DNA of 64,000 bases from Mesorhizobium sp. Root102 (GTDB lineage Bacteria; Pseudomonadota; Alphaproteobacteria; Rhizobiales; Rhizobiaceae), in assembly GCF_001425625.1 (NCBI RefSeq), contig NZ_LMCP01000044.1, positions 248,001 to 312,000 of the forward strand, read 5' to 3'. Below, piece by piece: positions 1 to 9,223 of the stretch (its first letter is position 1; each line of letters begins with the position of its first letter). A model generated the notes under the pieces. The model saw only the letters and a list, made by a program, of their open reading frames with translations. It ran no database searches and was not told the DNA's origin. Made by a program: the position numbers and the translations under genes.

Positions 1-30
1 GGAGGCAGCGTCGGCGGGCTCGATAGCCAT
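1..30 (-). CDS. 5' end of an unidentified gene, cut by the window edge
   Basis: An ATG at 30-28 on the minus strand begins MAIEPADAAS and runs off the left edge. A GGGAGAA ribosome-binding site lies just upstream on the same strand. It sits about 30 bases downstream of the ABC ATPase gene, so it is probably the next gene of that transport operon. Ten residues are too few to name it. Confidence 0.5.
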   Translation of the reverse strand, partial: MAIEPADAAS

Positions 31-59
31 GGCGTTTCTCCCGATTGTTGACTGGGCCA

Positions 60-830
60 TCATCCCTGCAGCACTGCATTGAGGAACGCGCGCGTACGAT
101 CGCTGTCCGGGTTGGTGAAGACCTTGTCGGGCTTGCCGGCCTCGACGATCCGCCCCTTCTCGAAGAACAGGACACGGTCGGCGATCTCGCGAGCAAATCC
201 CATCTGGTGCGTCACCATGATCATGGTGAGATCATGCTCATGCGCGAGCAGCCGCAGGACGTTCAGCACTTCGCCCACCAGTTCCGGATCGAGCGCGGAC
301 GTCACTTCGTCGAACAGCATGATGCGCGGACGCATGGCGAGAGCCCGGGCGATCGCCACCCGCTGCTGCTGGCCGCCCGAAAGATTGCCTGGATAGGCGT
401 TCAGCTTGTCCTTGAGGCCGACCAGTGCAAGCAGCTCCTCGGCGCGGGCCCGGGCATCCTGCGCTGAAAGACCGAGAACCGTGCGTAGCGGATTGACGAC
501 GTTCTTCAAAACCGACCAGTGCGGGAACAGGTTGAACTGCTGGAAGACCATGCCGACCTTCGAGCGCATCTTGCGCAGGTGCGCTTCGTCAGCCGCAACG
601 AGCTTGCCATTCCTGCGCATATGCCAAAGCGCTTCGCCGTCGATCTCGATTTCCCCGCCGCTGATGGTTTCAAGCGTCATGATGGTGCGCAGGACGGTCG
701 ACTTCCCCGATCCGCTCGGCCCGATCAGCGCAACCTTTTCGCCCTGCGCGACCTCCATGTCGAGGCCGTCGAGCACGACGAGCGAACCGAAGCTCTTGCA
801 GACATTGGTGAGCTTGATGATAGGGCTCAT
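60..830 (-). CDS. Polar amino-acid ABC transporter, ATP-binding subunit
   Basis: This is the cytoplasmic ATPase of a HisP/GlnQ-type importer. The sequence has Walker A (LIGPSGSGKST), the signature LSGGQQQR, Walker B with catalytic Glu changed in context to IMLFDEVTSALDP, and a switch histidine in MVTHQ. I start it at MSPIIKL because that ATG forms an ATGA overlap with the upstream permease stop; a longer form from 863 is open but unlikely. It is the last transport gene of a leftward operon of binding protein, two permeases and ATPase. The substrate is not readable from the ATPase; the binding protein points to small zwitterionic or acidic amino-acid-like compounds. Confidence 0.92.
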   Translation of the reverse strand: MSPIIKLTNVCKSFGSLVVLDGLDMEVAQGEKVALIGPSGSGKSTVLRTIMTLETISGGEIEIDGEALWHMRRNGKLVAADEAHLRKMRSKVGMVFQQFNLFPHWSVLKNVVNPLRTVLGLSAQDARARAEELLALVGLKDKLNAYPGNLSGGQQQRVAIARALAMRPRIMLFDEVTSALDPELVGEVLNVLRLLAHEHDLTMIMVTHQMGFAREIADRVLFFEKGRIVEAGKPDKVFTNPDSDRTRAFLNAVLQG

Positions 831-1480
831 CGTGCGAGCCTCCCCTGAAGTAAGCGGACACATGCGGATGCCACAAGGCTCATGGCGAGAAAGATCAGGC
901 CGACGAGCGTCATGGGTTCGACGTAGAGAAATTTCTCAGAGGCGATGATGTTTGCCGTCTGCATCAATTCGATCACCGTGATGGAAGCGAGAATGGGCGT
1001 GTCCTTGAACATCGCGATCATGTAGTTGGCCAGCACCGGGATGATCGGCGGGATCGCCTGCGGAAGAATGATCTGCACCATCGCCGCGGACTTCCGGTAG
1101 TTGAGGGCGGTCGCGGCCTCCCATTGTCCCTTGTGCACGGACTCAAGACCGGCGCGGTAGACCTCGGCGATGTAGCAGCTGTAGTGGATGCCCATGCCCG
1201 CCACTCCGGTGACGAAAGGCGACAGGGAGATGCCGAACCCAGGCAGCACGAAGAACAGGAAATAGAGCTGCACCAGAAGCGGCGTCGAGCGGATGAACTG
1301 CACGACCGCCCAGACGGGCCACCGCACCGCTGCGAACGGCGCGCGCATGCCGAGCACAAGGACGAGACCACCAGCAAGCGCGGCGGCGAAAGAGACCACG
1401 GTAGCCGCGATCGTCACCAACGATGCCTCGAGCAGCAGCGGCAGGATCGAACGCGCATAGTCGAAATCGAAAGGGATCAT
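827..1480 (-). CDS. Amino-acid ABC transporter permease (HisMQ type)
   Basis: A 217-residue inner-membrane permease with about five hydrophobic segments. The cytoplasmic EAA-type loop that docks the ATPase is visible (EAATALNYRKSAAM followed by ILPQAIPPIIP). Length and layout fit the HisM/ArtM/EhuC-D family. Its start overlaps the upstream permease stop by ATGA and its own stop overlaps the ATPase start, so the three products are probably translationally coupled. It most likely forms a heterodimeric channel with the neighbouring permease. Confidence 0.9.
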   Translation of the reverse strand: MIPFDFDYARSILPLLLEASLVTIAATVVSFAAALAGGLVLVLGMRAPFAAVRWPVWAVVQFIRSTPLLVQLYFLFFVLPGFGISLSPFVTGVAGMGIHYSCYIAEVYRAGLESVHKGQWEAATALNYRKSAAMVQIILPQAIPPIIPVLANYMIAMFKDTPILASITVIELMQTANIIASEKFLYVEPMTLVGLIFLAMSLVASACVRLLQGRLAR

Positions 1481-2139
1481 CTCGCCCCCCGGCCCAGACG
1501 CGCATTAGTCTGGCGTTCAGCGAGGCGGAACAAGCCGGTGATGACGATCGCGATCAGGAAGTAGCCGGCCAGCACCACGGTGAACGGTTCGATGGTGCGC
1601 ATCGTCGTCTGCTGCAGGGTGAGTGCCTGAAACGACAGATCATGGACCGTGATGAGGGAGACGAGTGCTGTTGCCTTGAGCAGTTCGATCGCCAGATTGC
1701 CGAAGGGCGGCAGCATCATCGGTATCGCCTGCGGGATGAGAATTTTCCAAAGCGCCTGCTGGCGCGAATAGTTGAGGGCGCAAGCCGCCTCGCTTTGGCC
1801 GTGGGGCACGGACTTGATCGCGCCGCGCACGATTTCCGCTCCGTAGGCGCCATTGCACAGGCCCAGAGCCAGGACCGCGGTCACGATCGGATCAAGCACG
1901 ATACCGAAGAAGGGGAGCACGAAGAACATCCAGAACAGCTGCACCAGAAGTGCAACACCGCGAAAAACCTCGATATAGACGAGGGCCAGCCAGCGTAGCG
2001 GTGCGAACGGCGAAAGCCGGCCGAGCCCCGCCAGGAACGCCATCGCAAAAGCCAGCAGGCTGGCGGCGATGGTTATCTTGATGGTCGTCAATATGCCTTC
2101 GAGGAAGACCCAGCGCGCTTCGTAGATAAGGGACATCAT
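1477..2139 (-). CDS. Amino-acid ABC transporter permease (HisMQ type), second subunit
   Basis: A 220-residue membrane protein of the same family as its downstream neighbour, with the docking loop SEAACALNYSRQQAL and the IPQAIPMMLPP element. Two adjacent methionines (2139 and 2136) are both possible starts. It lies 79 bases downstream of the periplasmic binding protein gene and overlaps the next permease by four bases. Together they make the transmembrane pair of one importer. Confidence 0.9.
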   Translation of the reverse strand: MMSLIYEARWVFLEGILTTIKITIAASLLAFAMAFLAGLGRLSPFAPLRWLALVYIEVFRGVALLVQLFWMFFVLPFFGIVLDPIVTAVLALGLCNGAYGAEIVRGAIKSVPHGQSEAACALNYSRQQALWKILIPQAIPMMLPPFGNLAIELLKATALVSLITVHDLSFQALTLQQTTMRTIEPFTVVLAGYFLIAIVITGLFRLAERQTNARLGRGAR

Positions 2140-2218
2140 CCAATCCGTTCGACGTGTTGAAAGGCGAATGCGCGGGCCGTGACCCGCGCATTCGCCACCG
2201 CGGCGTTGGGAGGACGCG

Positions 2219-3103
2219 TTACTGGGCGCAGGCTTTCGCCGTCGTCATCCCCGGCTGGACAGCGTCGTCCTTGGTCAAGGCATACTTGTCCATCAGGGCG
2301 GCATATTCGGGGGTATCACGGAAAGCGACAAGCCGCTTGTTGAGCTCGTCCAGAAGCGCCTTGTCAGCCGGGCGGACCGCGAAGCTGGCGACGCCGTAGC
2401 GCGGCTTGCCGTCCACAACAGGCTGCTGGAAAGGGCTGGCGCGCTCAAGGCTGCTGTCGCTGAGGTTGCGCAGCTGCGTTTCCAGGACGGTCGAGACGTT
2501 GGTGTAGGCATCGGCGCGGCCGGCCTTCACCGCGGCGTACCCGCTCGCGTCGTCGGGAACGATGACGATCTGCGCGTCCTTCACACCCAGCGCCTTGGCA
2601 TTGTCGCGCAAACCGGTTCCGCCGGCCGTGTTGGCGAGCTTCAGCGTCGGATCGGCAGCGATATCGCCATAGCTGTGGATCTTCTTGGGATTTCCCGCCT
2701 TGACCGCCAGCGCATCGCCAAGAACATAGAAGGGCTCGCCGAAGGCCACCTGCTTGCAGCGGTCTGGCCGGATATAGATGGCTGACGTCACCAGATCGAA
2801 ACGGCCTGCGATCAGCCCGGGGATCATACCGCCGAAATTGGTAACGCCACCGTCGAAATCCTTGATCCCGAGGTCGGCGCTGATGTGTTTCAACACCTCG
2901 ATGTCGAAACCGGTGAGTTCGCCATCGGGCGTGGCGTAGGCGAACGGCGTCTCATTGGCGAAGCCGATGCGCAGGCTGCCGCTTTCCTTGGCTTTTGCCA
3001 GCGTATCCTGGGCGTGGGCTCCGGCGCCCATCAAGGCCAGAGCCGAGGTCAGCGACAGCGCTGCCGCAAAGACCCGCCCGTTGCGCGAGATAACATTAAA
3101 CAT
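2219..3103 (-). CDS. Periplasmic solute-binding protein, EhuB-like
   Basis: A 294-residue secreted binding protein (SBP_bac_3 fold). A Sec signal peptide with cleavage near AHAQ is followed by the mature N-terminus LRIGFANETPFAY, typical of the polar amino-acid and ectoine-binding (EhuB) branch. The start at MFNVIS is chosen because an AAGAAAGGGG ribosome-binding site precedes it; the open frame extends to 3151 without such a site. It is the first gene of the leftward transport operon and is preceded by an operator-bearing promoter at 3184-3212. A close paralogue lies at 13484. No ectoine-catabolic eutABC set accompanies it, so ectoine itself is not established as the ligand. Confidence 0.88.
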   Translation of the reverse strand: MFNVISRNGRVFAAALSLTSALALMGAGAHAQDTLAKAKESGSLRIGFANETPFAYATPDGELTGFDIEVLKHISADLGIKDFDGGVTNFGGMIPGLIAGRFDLVTSAIYIRPDRCKQVAFGEPFYVLGDALAVKAGNPKKIHSYGDIAADPTLKLANTAGGTGLRDNAKALGVKDAQIVIVPDDASGYAAVKAGRADAYTNVSTVLETQLRNLSDSSLERASPFQQPVVDGKPRYGVASFAVRPADKALLDELNKRLVAFRDTPEYAALMDKYALTKDDAVQPGMTTAKACAQ

Positions 3104-3183
3104 TGAGATTCCCCTTTCTTGTTTGTTGTTCCCGGCCAAGGCCACTGTCAACCCTCCGGTCCGCAGCTCAGCATGCGAGTCAA

Positions 3184-3212
3184 ATTGACGACAATCTTGT
3201 TAGCTTTGTCAA
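3184..3212 (-). promoter_or_regulatory. Candidate promoter with cluster operator, in front of the EhuB-like gene
   Basis: On the minus strand a TTGACA (3212-3207) is followed after 17 bases by GTCAAT (3189-3184). The -10 lies inside the 12-mer ATTGACGACAAT (3184-3195), which recurs exactly at 22105. A related site, TTTGTTGACATT, lies at 3258-3269. The palindrome fits a GntR-type operator; the binding protein is inferred, not shown. Confidence 0.5.
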
Positions 3213-3325
3213 GCCAAGATTGGATAATTGCAAGGGGCACCGGCTAATTTCATTGTTTTTGTTGACATTTATGGACGATCCGCAGAATTATCGTTCCGCC
3301 ATATCCGTAAAAATAACGGCGATGG

Positions 3326-3358
3326 ATTGTTGACAAGAATGCTGACAGTTCTTTAGAT
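3326..3358 (+). promoter_or_regulatory. Candidate promoter with cluster operator, in front of the catabolic operon
   Basis: ATTGTTGACAAG (3326-3337) is the reverse complement of a near copy of ATTGTCAACAAT. A TTGACA -35 (3330-3335) lies within it and TTAGAT (3353-3358) follows after 17 bases. The aminotransferase starts about 30 bases further on. Binding there would cover the -35. Confidence 0.45.
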
Positions 3359-3387
3359 GAGCCCATCGAGGCAATGAGGCCAACCAA

Positions 3388-4539
3388 ATGAAACAGCAAC
3401 GAGCCATCTCCCAGCGCATCGCACGTCTGCGCCCTTCGGCGACGGTGGAGATGACGGAAAAGGTGCGGGCGGCGAAGGCCTCGGGGCGCAGGATTTACAG
3501 CCTGGCGAGCGGAGACCCGCAGATCACGACCGATCCGCGCATCATCGAGGCCGCGCACAAGGCTTTGCTGGCCGGTGACACCCATTACGGCCCCGTCCTT
3601 GGTGATCCCCGGTTGCGGAATGCGCTCGCGGCCCATGAACAGCGGCGTTCCGGCGCCCGGTATGACGATGCCGATATCATCGTCACGCCAGGTGGAAAGT
3701 TCGCCCTGTTGACGGCGCTGATGGGAACGGTGGAGGCGGATGACGAAGTGCTGGTCCCCGAACCGGGATGGGTCAGCTATGGCCCTTGCGTCGAGATGTG
3801 CGGCGGCAAGCCGATCCTCTTGCCGATGCTCGACCGGATCGATCTGGCGGTGATGGAAGCGGCGATCACGCCACGCACGGTGGCTGTGATCGTTAATTCA
3901 CCGGTCAATCCCAGCGGCCGTGTTCTCAGTCAGAAGGAAATCGACGGCGTTGTCGAGCTGGCGGACCGCCACAACCTCTGGATCATCTTCGACCAGGTCT
4001 ATTCCGACCTTGTCCATACGGCGTCGTTCCCCTCGCCCCAGGCGACGGCCAAGGGACGTGCCTTCACCTTCGTCGTCGACAGCTTCTCCAAGACATTCGG
4101 AATGACAGGGTGGCGGCTTGGCCATCTGGTGGTGCCGCCGGGACTGTCGAAGCCGGTAAGCCGCTTCATCCAGCATTCGATCTATTGCGTTCCCGGCGCG
4201 ATCCAGGCAGCCGGTCTCAAGGCGCTGGAAATCTACGATGAGGTCGTGCCGGGATATCGCGAGATGTTTCGCCGACGCCAGTCCGACGCCGCCGCGCGGC
4301 TCGACGCGATCCCAGGCATAAGCTGTGCGGCACCCGACGCCTCCTTCTACCTGTTTCCGGCTGTCGACACGGATGACAGGGCGCTCGCCGCCCGCTGGCT
4401 CGACCTGCACGACGTGGCCACCGTGCCTGGATCCGCCTTCGGCGGCGCCGGCGCTGGTCATTTGCGCCTGACGGTGACGGCGCCCGATCGCGAGATAGAC
4501 GAGGCCCTCACACGGATTGCCTCGGCCGGCATTTTGTGA
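3388..4539 (+). CDS. PLP-dependent aminotransferase, class I/II (fold type I)
   Basis: A 383-residue cytosolic aminotransferase. The PLP-binding lysine is in SFSKTFGMTGWRLG (about residue 235), with upstream NSPVNPSGRV and DQVYSDLV motifs that hold the cofactor. Length matches the aspartate-aminotransferase-like family. It opens a rightward operon and is followed after seven bases by the galD-like gene. Its likely role is to convert an imported amino acid into the 2-oxo acid used downstream. The amino donor cannot be read from sequence. It faces the divergent transporter operon across a 284-base region holding at least three operator-like palindromes. Confidence 0.85.
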   Translation: MKQQRAISQRIARLRPSATVEMTEKVRAAKASGRRIYSLASGDPQITTDPRIIEAAHKALLAGDTHYGPVLGDPRLRNALAAHEQRRSGARYDDADIIVTPGGKFALLTALMGTVEADDEVLVPEPGWVSYGPCVEMCGGKPILLPMLDRIDLAVMEAAITPRTVAVIVNSPVNPSGRVLSQKEIDGVVELADRHNLWIIFDQVYSDLVHTASFPSPQATAKGRAFTFVVDSFSKTFGMTGWRLGHLVVPPGLSKPVSRFIQHSIYCVPGAIQAAGLKALEIYDEVVPGYREMFRRRQSDAAARLDAIPGISCAAPDASFYLFPAVDTDDRALAARWLDLHDVATVPGSAFGGAGAGHLRLTVTAPDREIDEALTRIASAGIL

Positions 4540-4546
4540 GGATGAT

Positions 4547-5674
4547 ATGACTTCCGGTCTCATCGAAATCCCCTCGACGCTGATGCGGGGCGGGACATCC
4601 AAAGGCCCGTTTTTCCTTGCCTCGGATCTCCCTGCCGACATTGCAGTCCGCGATCAGGTGTTGCTGGCGGCCCTTGGATCTCCCGATGTGCGGCAGATTG
4701 ACGGCGTCGGCGGCGCTGACCCGCTGACCAGCAAAGTCGGCATTGTCTCCCGTTCGACACAAGACGGTATCGATCTGGAGTTCCTGTTCGCGCAGGTCAG
4801 CGTCACCAAGGCCCTCGTCGATACCACGCCCAATTGCGGCAACATGCTGGCCGCCGTCGTGCCCTTTGCCATCGAGCAAGGGCTGATCCGGGTGGCTGGC
4901 GAGACCACCACCGCGCGTGTTCTCACCGTCAACACCGGAACCGTCGCCGACATCACCCTGCTCACGCCGGGCCTGAGCCTGACCTATACAGGCGAGGCTC
5001 GCATCGACGGCGTTCCCGGAACGCATTCGCCGATCTCCATTGCCTTCCGCGACACCGCCGGATCTGTCTGCGGCACCTTGCTGCCAACCGGCAATTTGCT
5101 CGATGTCATCGACGGCATTGGCTGCACGCTGATCGACAATGGCATGCCTGTCGTCGTGTTGCCGGCCGAGCGTTTCGGCATCACCGGTTATGAGACCCGC
5201 GATGAGCTGAACGGCAACGGGCCACTGATTGCGAAACTCGAGCACGTCCGGCTGCAGGCCGGCCATATGATGGGCCTTGGCGACGTCGCCGCGAAGCCTT
5301 TTCCCAAGATGACTCTGATCTCTGCGCCGCGGGCCGGCGGCGTAATCAACACGCGGACGTTCATCCCCCATGTCTGCCACGCCAGCATTGGCGTGCTTGG
5401 CGCGGTGACGGTGGCGACGGCTTGCGCGCTCAAAGGCTCGGTCGCGCATGGCATGGCCGTGCAGCAGTCCGGGTCCCTGATGTCGATCGAGCACCCGAGC
5501 GGCGAATTCACCGTAGAACTCGATATCCGCGACACGCCGGACGGGCCTCAGGTGATGAAGGCAGCCCTGCTTAGAACCGCGCGACGACTGTTTGCCGGCG
5601 CCATCGCCGTCCCCGCATCCGCATGGCCGGAACGGGAAGAACCCATAAGAAAATCGAAGGGAGAAGCCGCATGA
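4547..5674 (+). CDS. galD: 4-oxalomesaconate tautomerase-like protein (PrpF family)
   Basis: A 375-residue PrpF-family isomerase. The family signature near the N-terminus, TLMRGGTSKGPFF, is clear, followed by DGVGGADPLTSKVGIV and the NCGNM motif. Members are aconitate isomerases or 4-oxalomesaconate tautomerases, which interconvert keto and enol forms. I favour the latter because GalB-like and GalC-like genes follow directly. The start is ATG 4547 (MTSGLIEIP), behind a GAGGATGAT site; its stop overlaps the galB start by ATGA. A prpF-type aconitate isomerase role remains possible, and the TcuA-like flavoprotein at 18.7-20.3 kb keeps that alternative open. Confidence 0.78.
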   Translation: MTSGLIEIPSTLMRGGTSKGPFFLASDLPADIAVRDQVLLAALGSPDVRQIDGVGGADPLTSKVGIVSRSTQDGIDLEFLFAQVSVTKALVDTTPNCGNMLAAVVPFAIEQGLIRVAGETTTARVLTVNTGTVADITLLTPGLSLTYTGEARIDGVPGTHSPISIAFRDTAGSVCGTLLPTGNLLDVIDGIGCTLIDNGMPVVVLPAERFGITGYETRDELNGNGPLIAKLEHVRLQAGHMMGLGDVAAKPFPKMTLISAPRAGGVINTRTFIPHVCHASIGVLGAVTVATACALKGSVAHGMAVQQSGSLMSIEHPSGEFTVELDIRDTPDGPQVMKAALLRTARRLFAGAIAVPASAWPEREEPIRKSKGEAA

Positions 5675-6387
5675 CGGCAAAAACTGGAATCGTTGTCAGC
5701 GCGCATTCGGCGGACTTCGTCTGGCGCGCCGGCGGCGCGATCGCTCTGCATGCCGAGCGCGGCTATCACGTGCGAGTGATCTGCCTTTCGTTCGGGGAGC
5801 GCGGCGAATCTGCCAAGCTCTGGCGCGAGAAAGGTATGACCGAAGAGGTCGTCAAGCGCGAGCGCAAGCGCGAAGCCGAAACCGCCGCCAGTATCCTCGG
5901 ATGCGAAGTGGTGTTCCTGGATCGTGGCGACTATCCGTTGGTTTCGGATAAGGAACTGCTTTTCACCCTGGTCGACCATTTCAGGGAACTGCAGCCGAGC
6001 TTTGTCCTGTCGCACTCGCTGGCTGATCCTTATAATTTCGACCATCCGCTGGCTACCCATCTCGCTCAGGAAGCGCGCATCATTGCGCAGGCGCATGGTC
6101 ACAATCCCAGCCAGACAGTGCTTGGCGCGCCGCCCGTCTACCTGTTTGAGCCACACCAGCCCGAGCAATGCGAATGGAAGCCGGAAGTCTTCCTCGACAT
6201 TGGTCCGGTATGGGACAAGAAGCGCCAAGCGTTCGAATGCATGGCCGCGCAGGAACATCTCTGGGAATATTACACCCGCGCCGCACTGCAGCGCGGCAAT
6301 CAGGCGGCCCGCAACACCGGCCGCAAAGTGGTTTATGGCGAAGCCTATCAGCGCGTGTTTCCCGATCTCATGGAGCAGTTCGGATGA
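5671..6387 (+). CDS. galB: 4-oxalomesaconate hydratase-like protein (PIG-L/LmbE fold)
   Basis: A 238-residue zinc-dependent enzyme of the PIG-L superfamily. The N-terminal stretch VSAHSADFVWRAGGAIALHA and then LSFGERGESAKLW closely resemble Pseudomonas putida GalB, as I remember that protein. The second metal-site region HSLADPYNFDHPLATHLAQ and the C-terminal CMAAQEHLWEYYTRAALQRG also fit. GalB hydrates 4-oxalomesaconate to 4-carboxy-4-hydroxy-2-oxoadipate. The start at 5671 follows AAGGGAG and forms ATGA with galD; the stop overlaps galC in the same way. Because PIG-L proteins are often deacetylases, the flanking GalD and GalC types are an important part of this call. Confidence 0.82.
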   Translation: MTAKTGIVVSAHSADFVWRAGGAIALHAERGYHVRVICLSFGERGESAKLWREKGMTEEVVKRERKREAETAASILGCEVVFLDRGDYPLVSDKELLFTLVDHFRELQPSFVLSHSLADPYNFDHPLATHLAQEARIIAQAHGHNPSQTVLGAPPVYLFEPHQPEQCEWKPEVFLDIGPVWDKKRQAFECMAAQEHLWEYYTRAALQRGNQAARNTGRKVVYGEAYQRVFPDLMEQFG

Positions 6388-7091
6388 AGCCCGTCGCCAT
6401 CAGGAACATCTTGCGCGCCGATCCGGACGTGATCGCGCGCCTCGGCGCCGCCGGTGTCTCGACCGCACACGAGGCTCAAGGCCGCGACGGCCTGGCCAAG
6501 CCTTATCTACGGCCCGTCTGGCAAGGCGGAATTGCCTTTGGCAGCGCGATAACGGTGCTTGGACGGCCAGGCGACAACTGGATGATCCATGTCGCGGTCG
6601 AGCTTTGCCGGCCCGGCGACGTGCTGGTCGTGGCGATGAGCTCGGACAACTCGGACGGGATGTTTGGCGAACTGCTGGCGACATCGCTGCAGGCGCGCGG
6701 GGTGCGCGGCCTGATCATTGATGCGGGTTGCCGGGATGTCGCAGCGCTCAAGGAATTGAACTTTCCGGTCTGGAGCAAGGCAATCAGTGCGCAGGGGACG
6801 GTCAAGGCTTCACTGGGCGCCGTCAACGTGCCGGTCGTCGTTGCCGGCGTGGCCATCAATCCCGGCGACGTGATCGTCGCCGATGATGATGGTGTGGTCG
6901 TGGTGCCGCGCCAGGATGCCGCCTTCGTCGCACAGAAATGCGATGAGCGCCTTGCCAAGGAGGCGACCGTGCGCCAACGCCTCGCCGCCGGTGAGCTCGG
7001 CCTCGACATCTATGGGATGCGAGATGCCCTGGCGAAGCAGGGCCTAGTCTATATCGATCATGCCGACGAACTGAAGGCAGACGGGCGGTGA
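6384..7091 (+). CDS. galC: 4-carboxy-4-hydroxy-2-oxoadipate aldolase-like protein (RraA/LigK family)
   Basis: A 235-residue class II pyruvate aldolase of the RraA-like fold (HMG/CHA aldolase, ProA, LigK, GalC). Visible motifs are MHVAVELCRPGDVLVV, GMFGELLATSLQARGVRGLIIDAGCRD (with the metal-binding Asp in GCRD) and PGDVIVADDDGVVVVP. The enzyme would cleave 4-carboxy-4-hydroxy-2-oxoadipate to pyruvate and oxaloacetate, and usually also decarboxylates oxaloacetate. It overlaps galB by ATGA and the hyuA-like gene by GTGA. The RraA RNase E inhibitors of enterobacteria are much shorter (about 160 aa) and do not sit in such operons. Confidence 0.85.
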   Translation: MKPVAIRNILRADPDVIARLGAAGVSTAHEAQGRDGLAKPYLRPVWQGGIAFGSAITVLGRPGDNWMIHVAVELCRPGDVLVVAMSSDNSDGMFGELLATSLQARGVRGLIIDAGCRDVAALKELNFPVWSKAISAQGTVKASLGAVNVPVVVAGVAINPGDVIVADDDGVVVVPRQDAAFVAQKCDERLAKEATVRQRLAAGELGLDIYGMRDALAKQGLVYIDHADELKADGR

Positions 7092-9223
7092 CGGACATCA
7101 TCGTGAAACGCCCGTCTCCGTACCGGATGGCCGTGGATATCGGCGGCACCTTCACCGACGGCATCACCGAGGATGTCGCGCGAGGCAGGATCTGGGTCGG
7201 CAAATGTCTGACCACACCGGAAGACCCCGGCATCGGCGTGTCTGACGTCATCGATCAGATGCTGCTGCAGATGAAAGCCGCCGCCAGCGCCATTTCACCG
7301 GCAAGCATCCGTGACATCGTGCATGCCACGACCCTGGTCACCAACACGCTGATCGAGCGGCGGGGCGCGCGGGTCGCGATGATCCTGACGGCGGGCACAC
7401 GAGATTTGCTCGAAATCGCCCGCGAGGTTCGCTACGACCTCTACGATCTCGATCTCGAGCTGCCGGCGCCTCTTGTCGCGCTCGACGATTGTTTCGAACT
7501 GCAAGGCCGCATCGACGCCGACGGCACGGAATTTCAGACCATCGACGGCAATGAGCTGAACGAGCTGCTTGGCAGCATTTCGACCGGCGACTACGAAGCC
7601 GTGGCGGTCTGCCTGCTTCATGCCTATGCCAATGACCGCCACGAAAAAATGGTCGAGGCCGCGCTCATCCAGCACCTGCCACGGATGCGGGTCAGCCTTT
7701 CAAGCCGCGTCGCTCCGCTGCCCCGCGAATATGAGCGTGCTTCGACAGTGGCCGCGAACGCATACGTGCAACCGCTTGTCGCTGATTATCTCAACGTGCT
7801 GCGCGGCGAGCTTGGCAGGAAAGGCATTGAGAGCAATCTCAGTGTCATGCTGTCTAGCGGCGGTTTCACCAGCGCGGAAGCCGCGGCACGCTCGCCGATC
7901 CAGCTGCTGGAGTCCGGGCCGGCTGCCGGTGTGCTGAGCGCCAACAATGCCGGCGGCAGCATCGGCGAGGCGCAACTGCTGGCCTTCGACATGGGCGGCA
8001 CCACCGCCAAGGCCTGCGTCATCGCCGATGGCGAACCGGGCATCATCCATAGCTTTGAGACAGCCCGCGTCAAACGCTTCAAGAAGGGCAGCGGCCTGCC
8101 GATCCTGGTGCCTAGCATCGACCTCATCGAGATCGGCGCTGGCGGTGGCAGCATCGCCGCCATCAGCGCGCTTGGCACGCTCGCCATCGGCCCCCGCAGC
8201 GCCGGATCGGTGCCGGGGCCCGTCTGCTACGGGCGTGGCGGCGTCGAGCCGACCGTGACCGATGCCGACTTGATCCTTGGCTATCTCGATCCCCTGCGCT
8301 TCCTGGGTGGCGAGATGACACTCGACCTGGCGGCCACGCAAGACGCCCTGGCCAGACTGGGCAAAGGTCTCGGCCTGTCGGCAATGCAGACGGCATGGGG
8401 CATTTGCAGCATCGTCAACGAGAACATGGCCAATGCCGCGCGCGTCCATATCGCCGAACGCGGTTTCGATCCACGGCGCTTCGCGCTTGTCGCAACAGGT
8501 GGCGCCGGCCCGGTGCACGCTGTCGACGTCGCGCGGCGGCTGCGCATTTCGCGCATTCTGTGCCCGATGGCGGCGGGCGCGGGATCGTGCATCGGATTGC
8601 TGGCAGCAGCACCGCGCGCGGAGCGCAACCTGCCGCGCAGGGCCCCACTTTCGAACGTCGAGTGGAATGACGTCGACCAGCAACTCGACTTGCTGCGCCG
8701 GGACGCGGCAGCCGAACTTTCCTCGGCCGGAGCCGACACGGCCAATGTGGAATGGTCGCTTGTCCTCGACATGCGTTACGAAGGACAGGGGCACAATGTC
8801 GACGTCACGCTTTCCTACGAGACGATCGACGCCGGCCTTGCGGATACTATCCGCGCCTTGTTTGACCAGCGCTATTGTCATCTCTTCGGCGGCCTCGTGC
8901 CCGATGGACGGCTCGAGATCGTCAACTGGCGGCTGATCGGCACCTCACCATCGATGCTCAAGCAGTTCACCTGGGCCGATGGGCGCGCGGAGCAGATGAC
9001 TGACCGGCCGAGGGGACGCCGCGACATATTCCTGCCGCTCGAAAACAATGTCGGCATGGTCGATATCTATGACCGCTACAGCCTGCCCGCCGGCACCAGG
9101 CTGCGTGGTCCCTTGATCCTCGAGGAGCGTGAGTCGACCTTTGTCGTGCCCTTCCCCTGCGATTTGCTTGTCCACCCCAATCTGACCATCGACGTGCGCC
9201 TTGACGAGGAGGTGGTGCGATGA
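7088..9223 (+). CDS. Hydantoinase/oxoprolinase family protein, HyuA-type subunit
   Basis: A 711-residue protein with the N-terminal ATP-binding motif MAVDIGGTFTDG, the central LLAFDMGGTTAKACVI and the family block ATGGAGPVHA. This is the ATP-dependent HyuA/OplahA layout (N-methylhydantoinase, oxoprolinase, acetone or acetophenone carboxylase alpha subunits). It begins with GTG in a GTGA overlap with galC. With the HyuB subunit downstream it should form a heteromeric enzyme that opens a cyclic amide or carboxylates a ketone at the cost of ATP. The substrate is unknown; the context suggests a lactam- or ureido-type ring converted to an acyclic acid before or alongside the 4-oxalomesaconate steps. 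Confidence 0.88.
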   Translation: MTDIIVKRPSPYRMAVDIGGTFTDGITEDVARGRIWVGKCLTTPEDPGIGVSDVIDQMLLQMKAAASAISPASIRDIVHATTLVTNTLIERRGARVAMILTAGTRDLLEIAREVRYDLYDLDLELPAPLVALDDCFELQGRIDADGTEFQTIDGNELNELLGSISTGDYEAVAVCLLHAYANDRHEKMVEAALIQHLPRMRVSLSSRVAPLPREYERASTVAANAYVQPLVADYLNVLRGELGRKGIESNLSVMLSSGGFTSAEAAARSPIQLLESGPAAGVLSANNAGGSIGEAQLLAFDMGGTTAKACVIADGEPGIIHSFETARVKRFKKGSGLPILVPSIDLIEIGAGGGSIAAISALGTLAIGPRSAGSVPGPVCYGRGGVEPTVTDADLILGYLDPLRFLGGEMTLDLAATQDALARLGKGLGLSAMQTAWGICSIVNENMANAARVHIAERGFDPRRFALVATGGAGPVHAVDVARRLRISRILCPMAAGAGSCIGLLAAAPRAERNLPRRAPLSNVEWNDVDQQLDLLRRDAAAELSSAGADTANVEWSLVLDMRYEGQGHNVDVTLSYETIDAGLADTIRALFDQRYCHLFGGLVPDGRLEIVNWRLIGTSPSMLKQFTWADGRAEQMTDRPRGRRDIFLPLENNVGMVDIYDRYSLPAGTRLRGPLILEERESTFVVPFPCDLLVHPNLTIDVRLDEEVVR

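Noticed and set aside
2219..3103. Calling the first operon an ectoine (ehu) system
   Set aside because: The binding protein is EhuB-like, but the ectoine-catabolic eutABC genes are absent and the flanking enzymes are of the 4-oxalomesaconate type.
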